Positions 18,717 through 27,010 of a stretch of DNA of 64,000 bases are shown piece after piece. The translations under genes and the position numbers were made by a program. Position 1 is the first letter of the stretch; every line of letters starts with the position of its first letter. The stretch spans positions 290,055 through 354,054 of the forward strand of contig NZ_VNJJ01000003.1 in assembly GCF_007786475.1 (NCBI RefSeq), given 5' to 3'. Below the pieces are notes generated by a model, which was not told where the DNA came from, did no database searches, and saw nothing but the letters and a program-made list of their open reading frames with translations. This DNA comes from Cohnella terricola (GTDB lineage Bacteria; Bacillota; Bacilli; Paenibacillales; Paenibacillaceae).

Positions 18717-19550
18717 TCACCTACCCTCCAAAGTAATCACGGCTTCTGCCATCGTTTGTTTAAGCACGTATTCCCGATAGGCGGCGGATCCTTCTTCGTT
18801 GGTCACAACCGGGGCAGGCAACTTGCCGATCGCTTGTTCGATCCTGTTCGTCAAGGGGATCGTCGCGTCATTCAGTGCCTGGTCGATCTCGATGGATCGA
18901 AATGGGAATACGCAAACACCGCTGTATGCCGTACGAGTCCGCTCGTCTTTCTTAAGAGCGGCCATCGTAACAAGAGGATAGCCGACGTTGCCGATTTGCC
19001 TTTTTTTCACATGAAAGAACGGCAAAGATAGATATTCGCGTTCGATCAGGATCTGAACGATAAATTCGCCTTTTTCCAACTTGATTTGATGCAAGAAAAC
19101 CTCATGAATAGAAACCTCTCTCGCGCCTTTTTCCCCCGCCAAAATCACACGACTGTCGGACATGAGCAACGGAAGAACGGTTTCCCTGAAATGGATTTTG
19201 CCGCAAATATTCCCTCCGAGCGTAATTTGATTTCGCGCCGTTTGGTCGGCGACTCCTAGAGCCGTTACACTAAGCAGCGGGAACGGGTTCGCGGAGGATA
19301 GAACGGACAACGAAACGCAGGAACCGAGAATCAACCGGTCTTGATGAAAACCAATGACACCGCACTCCGGGATCGCTTTCAAGTCGATGACGGCACCCGG
19401 CTGGATGGAGTTCCTTCGAGCCCATGTGATGATCTCCGTCCCGCCGGAGAAATACATTGGATTTTTTCGTTGCACTTGCAACTGCTGAAACCATAACACG
19501 GCTTCCCGCACGGATGACGGTTTGTAATATTCGAAGTCAAACGGAATCAT
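18717..19550 (-). CDS. pucC: Xanthine dehydrogenase, FAD-binding subunit (PucC-like)
   Basis: 277 residues. It has the FAD_binding_5 opening (FDFEYYKPSSVREAV), the pyrophosphate loop region (YFSGGTEIITW), the TLGGNICGKI motif and a CO_deh_flav_C-like C terminus. It moves electrons from the iron-sulfur subunit to NAD or another acceptor. Its start overlaps the end of the large subunit gene by 14 nt. The TLGGNI motif, which usually reads TxGGN(I/L), is intact, so the enzyme looks functional. Confidence 0.9.
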   Translation of the reverse strand: MIPFDFEYYKPSSVREAVLWFQQLQVQRKNPMYFSGGTEIITWARRNSIQPGAVIDLKAIPECGVIGFHQDRLILGSCVSLSVLSSANPFPLLSVTALGVADQTARNQITLGGNICGKIHFRETVLPLLMSDSRVILAGEKGAREVSIHEVFLHQIKLEKGEFIVQILIEREYLSLPFFHVKKRQIGNVGYPLVTMAALKKDERTRTAYSGVCVFPFRSIEIDQALNDATIPLTNRIEQAIGKLPAPVVTNEEGSAAYREYVLKQTMAEAVITLEGR

Positions 19551-21888
19551 GAACCGTTCTCCAGATCGATTCCGGCGTCAACGGCAATCGATTAAGGCTC
19601 GCACCGGTCGCGGCCGATAGGCCGTTCGCCAGTGCGGCCGGCATGCCGATCAGGCCATGCTCGCCTATTCCGCGCAAGCCGTAAGGCGCTTCCAAATGAG
19701 GCGTCTCGACAAACTCGACCGAATACTCGGGCTGTTCTCCGTAGCGCATCAGTTTATAGGTTCGAAATTGCAAGTCTAATACGGCTCCGTTAGGATCAAA
19801 CAGAAAGGCTTCCCTGCTCGCGAGTCCGAGGCCCATACTCATGGCGCCAGTAATTTGGCTTCGGGCCATTTCGGGATTGATCACTTTGCCCGCATCCATA
19901 ACCGTTGCCGCTTTCACGATTCGATAGGAGTAGTCTCTCTTATTCACTTCCACTTCGACCGCCTGAGCCCCCACCGTCCACTCCGGTCCGGTTTTCCCCT
20001 TACCGGTTTCGGGGTCCAATAAGGTTAGATCGGGCATCGTATAGCTTCCGCGGCCGATTACTTGCCCACCGATCATATTTCCTGTCGAGTCCTTGTATCC
20101 GTCGACGATTTGGGCAATCTCGATTCCGATACCGGGGTGCTCGATTACGAAGACTCTTCCCCCTCCGACGGCCAGCTCGTCCGGTGTGCGTTCCAAAATG
20201 ATCGAAGCCATGTTTTTGAGCTGCTCAATCGCATCATCAGCGGCCTTTAGAACGGCGTTGCCGGACAGCAAAGTGCTTCGGCTCGCCACTGTTTTCCAAA
20301 GCCATGGATCGGTTTCGGTATCGACGTCCGTAGAGATATGAATCCTCCGCTCTTCCATGCCAAGCCGTTCGGCCAAGATTTGAGTCAGCGCCGTTCTTGT
20401 GCCTTGACCGATCTCCACCGCGCCGCATAGCAGATTAACGCTCCCGTCCGAATTAAAAATAACGACGGCTCCCGCTCCGGCATTTAACGGCGTGTTCGAA
20501 TTTTTCCAAAAACAGCTGACCCCTGTCGCTTTGACGAGATGACCGCTTGTTTGTACTTGGGGTCGCGAATCCCAATAGATGATTTCTTTAAGTTTTGCAA
20601 TGCACATAGGCAGATCCCCTAAATTGCTTTTATTCAGATCTGTTTGCGTCGGAGACGTATCTCCCGGGCCTATGGCATTATGAAAGCGAAATTCCAAAGG
20701 ATCCATGCCCACTCGAGCCGCCATTAAATCGATCGCTCTCTCCATCGCAAATGTCAGTTCCGGATGGCCGAATCCTCGAAATGAAGTCGAATAGGGATGG
20801 TTTGTATACACGCATAAGGAGTCACATTGAACGTTATCGATCCGATATGGCCCCGTGCAATCGGTAGCCCCAGCTCGGCTCATAACCGCCCCGCGATCCG
20901 AATAAGCCCCGCCGTCGAATAGATGTAAGATTTCCGTGGCCGCAATTTTTCCTTCGCGAGTACAGCCCAGCTTGATTCGGGCATCCAATCCAATATGAAC
21001 CGGCGCGGAGACCATATCCTGCTCTCTGGGAAGGACCAATCTTACGGCTCTTCCGCCAACGGCGCTAGAAGCGATAAAGGCAAGCAACTCCGTATAAATG
21101 GCGGACTTGCCGCCGAAGCTCCCTCCGACTAATGGGGTATGAACGATGACCTGATGAAGCGGAATATGAAACGATTGACTGATCGCCATCCGGATTATAT
21201 ATGGAGACTGAGAGGTGGAATGTATGATCGTTTTTCCGCTGGGCATAATTTCGGCAGTACTGCAACGCGTTTCTATCGCGGCGTGGTCCGATTGTGGCAT
21301 TGTTACTTGGACTTCAACGGTAATCTCGCTCTTATTCCATCCTTCCTCCATATTCCCTTTTCGTATTCGGGTACGGTTCGCAATGTTCGTCCCCGGCTCC
21401 GGGTAAACTTGTTCATGCTTCTTATACTTGGCAAGATGTTCATGAATGAGGGGAGAATCTTTGCGTAAGGCTTCGCTGGGGGAATGGACGACCGGTAAAG
21501 GCTCATAATCCGCTTTAATGCGAAGAGCCGCCATTTCCGCTATGTATTCCTTCTCCGCGACGACAAGGGCGATCGGTTCGCCGAAATATCTCACTTTGTC
21601 GATCGCGAGCATTGGCCGGTCCGCTAATGGCGATCCGGACAATACTGGATAATGCTGACTGGTTAAGACTGCTAGTACCCCTTGTACTTTCAAAGCTTCC
21701 GAAGTATCCATCGATTTAATTCGGGCGTGAGCATGAGGGCTTACGGCTAATCGGGCATGCAAAAGTCCCGATCTCGAGGAGTCTTGAACATATCGGGCTA
21801 AACCGGCGACCTTCTCCCCTGTTTCCTTTCTGGGAACACTTTTTCCGATTGAATGATCGATCTTGTCCCCCTCCTTCGTATACGCCAT
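19537..21888 (-). CDS. pucD: Xanthine dehydrogenase, molybdopterin-binding subunit (PucD-like)
   Basis: 783 residues. Recognisable are the a/b hammerhead start (PRKETGEKVAGLARYVQD), the molybdopterin loops VGGSFGGKSAIY, SFRGFGHPEL and GAVEIGQGTRTAL, and near the C terminus GIGEHGLIGMPAA, whose Glu corresponds to the catalytic base. It hydroxylates hypoxanthine/xanthine to urate or a related N-heterocycle; related purine or nicotinate hydroxylases cannot be excluded. First gene of a five-gene operon (large, FAD, FeS, XdhC, MobA-like), which differs in order from Bacillus subtilis pucABCDE. The ribosome site (AGG directly before GTTATG) is weak. Confidence 0.88.
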   Translation of the reverse strand: MAYTKEGDKIDHSIGKSVPRKETGEKVAGLARYVQDSSRSGLLHARLAVSPHAHARIKSMDTSEALKVQGVLAVLTSQHYPVLSGSPLADRPMLAIDKVRYFGEPIALVVAEKEYIAEMAALRIKADYEPLPVVHSPSEALRKDSPLIHEHLAKYKKHEQVYPEPGTNIANRTRIRKGNMEEGWNKSEITVEVQVTMPQSDHAAIETRCSTAEIMPSGKTIIHSTSQSPYIIRMAISQSFHIPLHQVIVHTPLVGGSFGGKSAIYTELLAFIASSAVGGRAVRLVLPREQDMVSAPVHIGLDARIKLGCTREGKIAATEILHLFDGGAYSDRGAVMSRAGATDCTGPYRIDNVQCDSLCVYTNHPYSTSFRGFGHPELTFAMERAIDLMAARVGMDPLEFRFHNAIGPGDTSPTQTDLNKSNLGDLPMCIAKLKEIIYWDSRPQVQTSGHLVKATGVSCFWKNSNTPLNAGAGAVVIFNSDGSVNLLCGAVEIGQGTRTALTQILAERLGMEERRIHISTDVDTETDPWLWKTVASRSTLLSGNAVLKAADDAIEQLKNMASIILERTPDELAVGGGRVFVIEHPGIGIEIAQIVDGYKDSTGNMIGGQVIGRGSYTMPDLTLLDPETGKGKTGPEWTVGAQAVEVEVNKRDYSYRIVKAATVMDAGKVINPEMARSQITGAMSMGLGLASREAFLFDPNGAVLDLQFRTYKLMRYGEQPEYSVEFVETPHLEAPYGLRGIGEHGLIGMPAALANGLSAATGASLNRLPLTPESIWRTVHDSV

Positions 21889-21959
21889 AACCTATTTATA
21901 TACATGACGATTTGTCCGTATTATTTGAATTGCTTTTAGCATCTCTTTTGACGAATTCG

Positions 21960-21966
21960 TAACCAA
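21960..21966 (-). promoter_or_regulatory. Possible PucR-box core upstream of the xanthine dehydrogenase operon
   Basis: TTGGTTA on the minus strand, 72 bp before the pucD-like start, matches the core of the purine-regulator box I recall from Bacillus subtilis (TTGGTTAA). The 5' half of that consensus is not well matched and no pucR gene is in the window, so this is weak. Confidence 0.3.
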
Positions 21967-21968
21967 TT

Positions 21969-22142
21969 GAGCCATCTATCGGACATCAGTACAACATGCC
22001 TTCCTCCATTTTGGAAGAAGCCAATACGCACCTGACCAATCCGAATCAATTACAGGCGGGCGACATCGTTAACGTGCCCCGTATCTCGAACATGGTTTGC
22101 CAAAAGAGCTATGCGGAGATGACGGGCAATGGACAACAATAG
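21969..22142 (+). pseudogene. Remnant of a LysM-domain protein (C-terminal fragment)
   Basis: This frame reads a partial LysM repeat: IGHQYNMPSSILEEANTHL, then TNPNQLQAGDIVNVP, and a short tail (VCQKSYAEMTG) ending in TAG at 22140. LysM domains bind peptidoglycan and occur in spore-coat proteins such as SafA. There is no upstream coding frame, no ribosome site and no full first LysM strand, so it appears to be what is left after a 5' deletion. An ATG at 21996 could only make a 48-residue peptide. Confidence 0.6.
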
Positions 22143-22160
22143 GCTTCCAAGATGAAAAAA

Positions 22161-22195
22161 GAGCACTCGCGTCGTCTTCATGATCGCGAGTGCTC
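22161..22195 (-). terminator. Rho-independent terminator of the bceAB-like operon
   Basis: A perfect 11-bp inverted repeat (GAGCACTCGCG and its complement) with a 13-nt loop is followed on the minus strand by TTTTTTC. It lies ~25 bp past the permease stop codon. Confidence 0.9.
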
Positions 22196-22220
22196 GATTT
22201 GTCATATGGACCTTTTAAGA

Positions 22221-24098
22221 TCACGCCCGAACTTGTTTAATATAACGGACGCGGATCGATAAGAAATAGATCAACTGGATTAGCACGAACGTTCCAAGAA
22301 CCGTCAGAGAAGTTTTCATCAGCGAATAGCCGAACATATTCTGCATGGAAGTTAATGCGACCGCACCGTGCACGAAGGCTACCGCAATCGGTACGAAGAA
22401 CAGAATTAACAGTTGTTTCGTTAGAATTCCGGACAACTCTCGGTCGGTCAGACCCAGCTTCGTGATCGCCGAGAACTTGCGTTTGTCGTCCGGCATATCC
22501 GCGTAGAGGCGGAAATAGAGGAAGCTTCCGGAAGCAACGAAAAATACCGCTCCAATGAACAGGCCGATGAAGAAGACGACACCGTACGCTTGATTCATAA
22601 TCGACAAGTTGTAAGCGACCGACATGAAACGATTGTCACCTTTCGCGAATTTCTCGTCGAGCGTTTTCCCGACGTTTTTCGTTGCTTTCAGGTTCGGCAC
22701 GTCGAACAAATAGAACGCTCGCGTTTTCATATCCGCTTGCGCCAGCTTTCCGTATAACTCGTCTGCAACGACATAATAATCCGTGTACATCGGATACGCA
22801 TGCGAAGATTGGCTGCCGACGGGCTTCAGCTCGATTCCATTCCCTGCAAGGCTTACCGGGTACGCATTGGTCGCATTTTTGCCCATTAACTCGTTCATGT
22901 AATAGATCAGCATCGATTCGCCGTCCTTCAACTGGACGGGCTGTTCTCCTGCGGCTGCAGCGATTTCGTTGAATTCAGAAGCTTTAACGATAAATATCGA
23001 CTTGTCGGAATTATCCGCTTTCTGCTCGATCATGACCGATTGGAGCATCCGATAGTCGAAGTTATCAGCTTGAAGAGCGTTCTGGATCGTTTCAACGTCC
23101 CGCTTCGCTTGCGCGTCAGGCCCGCTGTAGGAAGTGTACTCTAGCGCGAACAGATTCTCTTTCAGCAGCAAATTCGTGCTCATTGTTTTGAACCCGACCA
23201 GCGAACCGATCGCCGCGAACGCCACCGTCGATAGAATCGACACCATAAAGAACGTCCTCGCATTATCCTTCATCCGATAGGCCAAGTCGGACAGGAACAA
23301 CATGTTCGTCTTGCGCCAAAAGAACGAGCGCTTGTTGCGGCTTTTGTTGATCGCGTAAACGCTAAGCTGCGTGAACAAGAAATAAGTACCGACGATGACC
23401 ATCATGGTAACCGGAATCATGGCGACGACCACCATTGTCCCCTTGACGCTAAGCGCGATCGCGTATCCGGCGCCAAGCAGCAATGCTGAGAAAATGGACA
23501 GCAGGAGCGAAGACTTCGGCTCCTTTTTCGGCATGGCGCTGCCTTTAATCAGATCGATGAGTTTGTGGCCCCTTAGAATGACGACCGTAAACATCGAAAT
23601 GACGACGAATAGCACCAAGAACGCCGCGAACGTCAGTGCAAGAGCTTTGCCTGGCAAATAAAACGGCAGCGTTTCTTCCAAGTCCAGCAGATTCTCAGCC
23701 GAGAGGAGCATGACCTTCGCTAGAATTAGTCCCAGACCGATGCCCGAGATCGTCGCGCCAAAGCCGATCAATACATTCTCGAGGAACACCATCAATCTGA
23801 GCTGCGTATTCGTCATTCCGAGCATGACCATCAGCCCGAATTCCTTTTTTCTTGTTTTCAGGAACGCACTCATGGAATAAAGGACGAAGAAAAACGAGAA
23901 GACGTAGATCAAGCCTTCCGCGAAGTGCAAGCCCGTCGCGATATTCGGGTTGAACTTGCCGCCTGCGATATCGGGATGAAATGCGAATATGGCGTATACG
24001 AAGAAGACCATGACGGAGAACGCGCTGCTCAGAAAATAAGCCGCATACGTGCGCTTATTGCGCAGAACGTTGTTAAACGCGAATTGTCGAAAGGTCAT
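22221..24098 (-). CDS. BceB-type ABC transporter permease (peptide antibiotic sensing/detoxification)
   Basis: 625 residues with about 10 membrane helices in the FtsX/MacB arrangement and a large (~200-residue) extracellular domain between helices 7 and 8 (about 300-510), the hallmark of BceB proteins. The N terminus ([27 protein letters not shown]) and GLMVMLGMTNTQLRLM are typical. BceAB transporters free lipid II-cycle intermediates from antimicrobial peptides and also act as the sensor for the BceS kinase. It overlaps the ATPase gene by 26 nt and ends at a strong terminator. Confidence 0.92.
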   Translation of the reverse strand: MTFRQFAFNNVLRNKRTYAAYFLSSAFSVMVFFVYAIFAFHPDIAGGKFNPNIATGLHFAEGLIYVFSFFFVLYSMSAFLKTRKKEFGLMVMLGMTNTQLRLMVFLENVLIGFGATISGIGLGLILAKVMLLSAENLLDLEETLPFYLPGKALALTFAAFLVLFVVISMFTVVILRGHKLIDLIKGSAMPKKEPKSSLLLSIFSALLLGAGYAIALSVKGTMVVVAMIPVTMMVIVGTYFLFTQLSVYAINKSRNKRSFFWRKTNMLFLSDLAYRMKDNARTFFMVSILSTVAFAAIGSLVGFKTMSTNLLLKENLFALEYTSYSGPDAQAKRDVETIQNALQADNFDYRMLQSVMIEQKADNSDKSIFIVKASEFNEIAAAAGEQPVQLKDGESMLIYYMNELMGKNATNAYPVSLAGNGIELKPVGSQSSHAYPMYTDYYVVADELYGKLAQADMKTRAFYLFDVPNLKATKNVGKTLDEKFAKGDNRFMSVAYNLSIMNQAYGVVFFIGLFIGAVFFVASGSFLYFRLYADMPDDKRKFSAITKLGLTDRELSGILTKQLLILFFVPIAVAFVHGAVALTSMQNMFGYSLMKTSLTVLGTFVLIQLIYFLSIRVRYIKQVRA

Positions 24099-24846
24099 GC
24101 GCGTTCCCTCCCAGCAACGACAGCACGTCGATGATTTTCTGGAAGAACGCCTGCCGGCTATCCCCGCAATGGATCTCGTTGAACAATTGGCCGTCCTTGA
24201 TGAAAATGACCCGGTGGCAGTAACTCGCGGCCACGGCGTCGTGAGTGACGAGCATCATCGCCGTCCGTTCGGACCGGTTGATTGCCGTCAGAATTTCCAT
24301 GACATCTTTGGCCGATTTCGAGTCGAGATTGCCCGTAGGCTCGTCCGCGAACAGAAACTTCGGCGAATGGATCATCGCGCGGGCGATCGCTGTCCTCTGC
24401 GCCTGTCCCCCCGAGATCTCGTACGTGCGCTTCTTCAGAATCGATTCGATGCCCAGCTTCTTCGCGATCTCGGTAACTTTCTCTTCCATCGTTCTTACGC
24501 GTTCGCCTTCGAGCGTAAGCGGCAGAACGATGTTCTCCTCTACCGTCAGCGTGTTGAGCAAGTTAAAATCCTGGAATACGAATCCAAGCTCCCGCCGCCG
24601 GAAGCGCGCTAGTTCGCTTTTCTTCAGCTTGTGCGGGTTCTTCCCATTAATGAGCACCTCGCCCGTCGTGGGCGCGTCGATCGCCGCAACCAGATTTAGC
24701 AGAGTCGTTTTACCGCTACCGGACGGACCCATGATCCCGACGAATTCTCCGTCCCCGATCGACAGATTGATGTCCGTCAGCGCCCGCGAAGGCACTTTAC
24801 CTCCGTATATTTTGTTTAATTGGCGCACGCTTAACATTTCAGTCAT
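24073..24846 (-). CDS. BceA-type ABC transporter ATP-binding protein
   Basis: 257 residues. Walker [11 protein letters not shown]-loop FQDFNLL, signature [10 protein letters not shown], Walker [13 protein letters not shown] and switch His in VTHDAVAA are all present. It drives the adjacent BceB-type permease. ATG 24846 is chosen: it follows a GGAGGAGAGGGAG run, whereas the longer frame to 24936 would start inside the operator and kinase stop region. Expression is probably induced by the BceR-type regulator through the operator at 24936-24949. Confidence 0.93.
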   Translation of the reverse strand: MTEMLSVRQLNKIYGGKVPSRALTDINLSIGDGEFVGIMGPSGSGKTTLLNLVAAIDAPTTGEVLINGKNPHKLKKSELARFRRRELGFVFQDFNLLNTLTVEENIVLPLTLEGERVRTMEEKVTEIAKKLGIESILKKRTYEISGGQAQRTAIARAMIHSPKFLFADEPTGNLDSKSAKDVMEILTAINRSERTAMMLVTHDAVAASYCHRVIFIKDGQLFNEIHCGDSRQAFFQKIIDVLSLLGGNAHDLSTIRV

Positions 24847-24935
24847 GATTCTCCCTCTCCTCCATGCAATCGAACTTCTGATTTCATTGTAGCGGGGGAG
24901 CGGAGCTGGCCCTATCGATTTCCCTTTCATCTCCA

Positions 24936-24949
24936 TTACATCTTTGTAA
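24936..24949 (-). promoter_or_regulatory. BceR-type operator (TNACA-N4-TGTAA)
   Basis: On the minus strand TTACA-AAGA-TGTAA fits the published BceR inverted-repeat consensus TNACA-N4-TGTAA exactly. It lies ~90 bp upstream of the bceA-like start, and its first bases are the TAA stop codon of the kinase gene. That is the expected place for induction of the transporter pair separately from the regulator pair. Confidence 0.75.
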
Positions 24950-25928
24950 GGTATGACGAAAAAACGATTCTGACGATCGTGCCGAAACCGACTTCGGACT
25001 CCAACTCGATTCGATGGCCGAGCCTAGCGGCGATTTCCCGTACGAAATATAGCCCCATCCCGGTCGACTCTCGGAATTTGCGACCGTTGTCTCCGGTGAA
25101 GAAAGGCTGGAACACGCGTTTGAGGTCGGCCTGGGGAATTCCGATTCCGCGGTCACGGATTTCCAGAACGGCTTCACTTCCTCTGGCGTAAGCCTTAAAC
25201 GTTACCTTCTGATGGGAATCCGCGGAATATTTGATCGCATTGGTGACAAGCTGGCCAACCATGAAACCGAGCCATTTCTCGTCGCTCTCGACATAGAGCG
25301 AAGCGTCTGCGATAAGCTCGGGATACACTTTGCTGCCGATAAAATATCTTTTATGATCGTGAATCGCCTGCTCCGCGACCACCTTCAGAGAGATCGACCC
25401 GACTTGGAAATCGCGATCGAAGGTTTCGAGCCGAGCCGCATATAGAACGGTCTCCAGCCCCCTTTCCATCCGATCCGTCTCCTCCAGTACGCTCGCAGCG
25501 CGCGAGTCGTTCTCTTCCTCCATCGTCAGTCGAATGACAGACAGCGGCGTCTTCATCTGATGAACCCATTGGTTCATGAAGACCAGATGGTCGTTGCGGG
25601 ATTTCTCAGCTTGCTTAAGCTCGTTCTGGTAATGACTGTATTGCGCTTTCAGCATTGTATCGACCGCTTCGGACAGCGGTGCGGCCCCGATCCCGTGTAT
25701 GGAATCGTCCAACGTATTTAACGGCTCCGTCAACCGGCGATATAATGACTGATGCGTAACATATCGAAAGATCAAATAGCCGATAACACATACGATACCC
25801 AGAAAAACGGAATAAAGTCCGGTTCGCAGATTGCGATACCCGTCCAACCAGTAGACGAGCAGCACCATGAGCAACAAGACGGTTTGCAGGATCATAAGCG
25901 GCAGATGTTCTCGCAGGAAAAGTCTCAT
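24936..25928 (-). CDS. BceS-type intramembrane-sensing histidine kinase
   Basis: 330 residues. Two membrane helices (about 9-28 and 38-56) are separated by fewer than 10 extracytoplasmic residues, so the kinase lacks a sensor domain, as in BceS. The phosphorylated His is H123 (NQWVHQMKTPLSV); the ATPase domain has TNAIKYS, IRDRGIGI and GMGLYFVREIA. Known BceS proteins read antibiotic flux through BceB. The gene is separated from the regulator gene by 7 nt and its stop codon forms part of the downstream operator. Confidence 0.92.
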   Translation of the reverse strand: MRLFLREHLPLMILQTVLLLMVLLVYWLDGYRNLRTGLYSVFLGIVCVIGYLIFRYVTHQSLYRRLTEPLNTLDDSIHGIGAAPLSEAVDTMLKAQYSHYQNELKQAEKSRNDHLVFMNQWVHQMKTPLSVIRLTMEEENDSRAASVLEETDRMERGLETVLYAARLETFDRDFQVGSISLKVVAEQAIHDHKRYFIGSKVYPELIADASLYVESDEKWLGFMVGQLVTNAIKYSADSHQKVTFKAYARGSEAVLEIRDRGIGIPQADLKRVFQPFFTGDNGRKFRESTGMGLYFVREIAARLGHRIELESEVGFGTIVRIVFSSYLTKM

Positions 25929-25935
25929 CCGGGCG

Positions 25936-26640
25936 TTACTCCTCCCATACGGGTATCATTCGGTAACCCGCGCCTCGAACGGTTTCAAGCCCTTCGTCGA
26001 TGCCGAACTCCTGTAATTTCTTGCGCAATCGGGCAATATTCACGTTAAGCGTATTTTCGTCAACGAAAGCTTGATCGTCCCATAACTTCTCCAGCATAGC
26101 TTCGCGACTAACGACACGTGGAGATTGATGCATCAGCATTTCTAGCAGCACGGCTTCCTTCTTCGTCAGCGGACTGGAGGTGCCTCGCAGCTCCAATTCA
26201 AGCCTTTCCGGAAATAGCTGCAAGCCGGACAGCTTCACGATTCTTTCTTCCGTTTGCGGGGCGTATTCGCCGAATGCTCGCCTGAGCTGGCTGCGGATTT
26301 TTGCCATGACGACTTCCATATGAAAAGGCTTCGTGATGTAATCGTCCCCTCCGTACTCCAGAGCCATCACTTGATCCATTTCCCCGGAGCGGGCAGAGAT
26401 AAACAAGATCTGGCATGTGGAGACCGAGCGGATCTGTCTGCACCAATAGAAGCCGTCGAATTTAGGCAGATTGACGTCCATCAGGACGAGATGGGGATCA
26501 TAGCTTTGGAAATAATCAAGCACGCGATCGAAGTTCTCGACGACACCTGTATCGAAGCCATACTTCTCAAGATTCGACTTTAGAATCGACGAGAGCTTCG
26601 GATCATCCTCACAAATCATGATGCGATGCAACTGCATCAA
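25936..26640 (-). CDS. BceR-type response regulator (OmpR family)
   Basis: 234 residues. Receiver with E11/D12/D13, phospho-acceptor D55 (LMDVNLP), T/S switch ISA and K in TKPF; C-terminal winged helix (LTKKEAVLLEMLM, VDENTLNVNIARLRKKL, VRGAGYRM). It should activate the bceAB-like operon through the TNACA-N4-TGTAA site. First gene of the RSAB cluster; the start ATG is followed directly by a second ATG. Confidence 0.92.
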   Translation of the reverse strand: MMQLHRIMICEDDPKLSSILKSNLEKYGFDTGVVENFDRVLDYFQSYDPHLVLMDVNLPKFDGFYWCRQIRSVSTCQILFISARSGEMDQVMALEYGGDDYITKPFHMEVVMAKIRSQLRRAFGEYAPQTEERIVKLSGLQLFPERLELELRGTSSPLTKKEAVLLEMLMHQSPRVVSREAMLEKLWDDQAFVDENTLNVNIARLRKKLQEFGIDEGLETVRGAGYRMIPVWEE

Positions 26641-26677
26641 CCTTTCATTTAAGTAAGTTCCCGGAATACGGGGCGGC

Positions 26678-26986
26678 CTACAACTTCAGCTTCTCCTCGA
26701 CCGAGCGTAGCTTCTGTTCCATCGTACCTTTAACATCCCTTCGGTCATCGATCGTAAGCGACGTCGATACCCGCATCGCGCCTTTGGCGAATGGCACTTC
26801 ATGCATCCTCCGCACGACATCGAGCAAGTCGTCAAGCTCTCCTTCGATAATCGTGCTCATCGGCGTCAGTTCGTACTTAACTCGTTCGCCATATGCTTCC
26901 AGTACCCGCAATACGTCAGCGACGTACTCGCCGACGCTCGTCGATCCCGTGCCAAGAGGCACGATAGTCACTTGTACGATAGCCAT
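26678..26986 (-). CDS. MTH1187-family thiamine-binding-like protein (YqgV-like)
   Basis: 102 residues. The DUF77/MTH1187 fold is recognised from VTIVPLGTGSTSVGEYVADVL, YELTPMSTIIEGELDDLL and VSTSLTIDDRR. Members bind thiamine-like ligands and may buffer thiamine precursors. The start at ATG 26986 has AAGGAG about 9 nt upstream; an open frame extends 8 codons further. Its relation to the neighbouring bce and nos genes is not obvious. Confidence 0.85.
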   Translation of the reverse strand: MAIVQVTIVPLGTGSTSVGEYVADVLRVLEAYGERVKYELTPMSTIIEGELDDLLDVVRRMHEVPFAKGAMRVSTSLTIDDRRDVKGTMEQKLRSVEEKLKL

Positions 26987-27010
26987 TGGAGTTCTCTCCT
27001 TCGTATTCAT

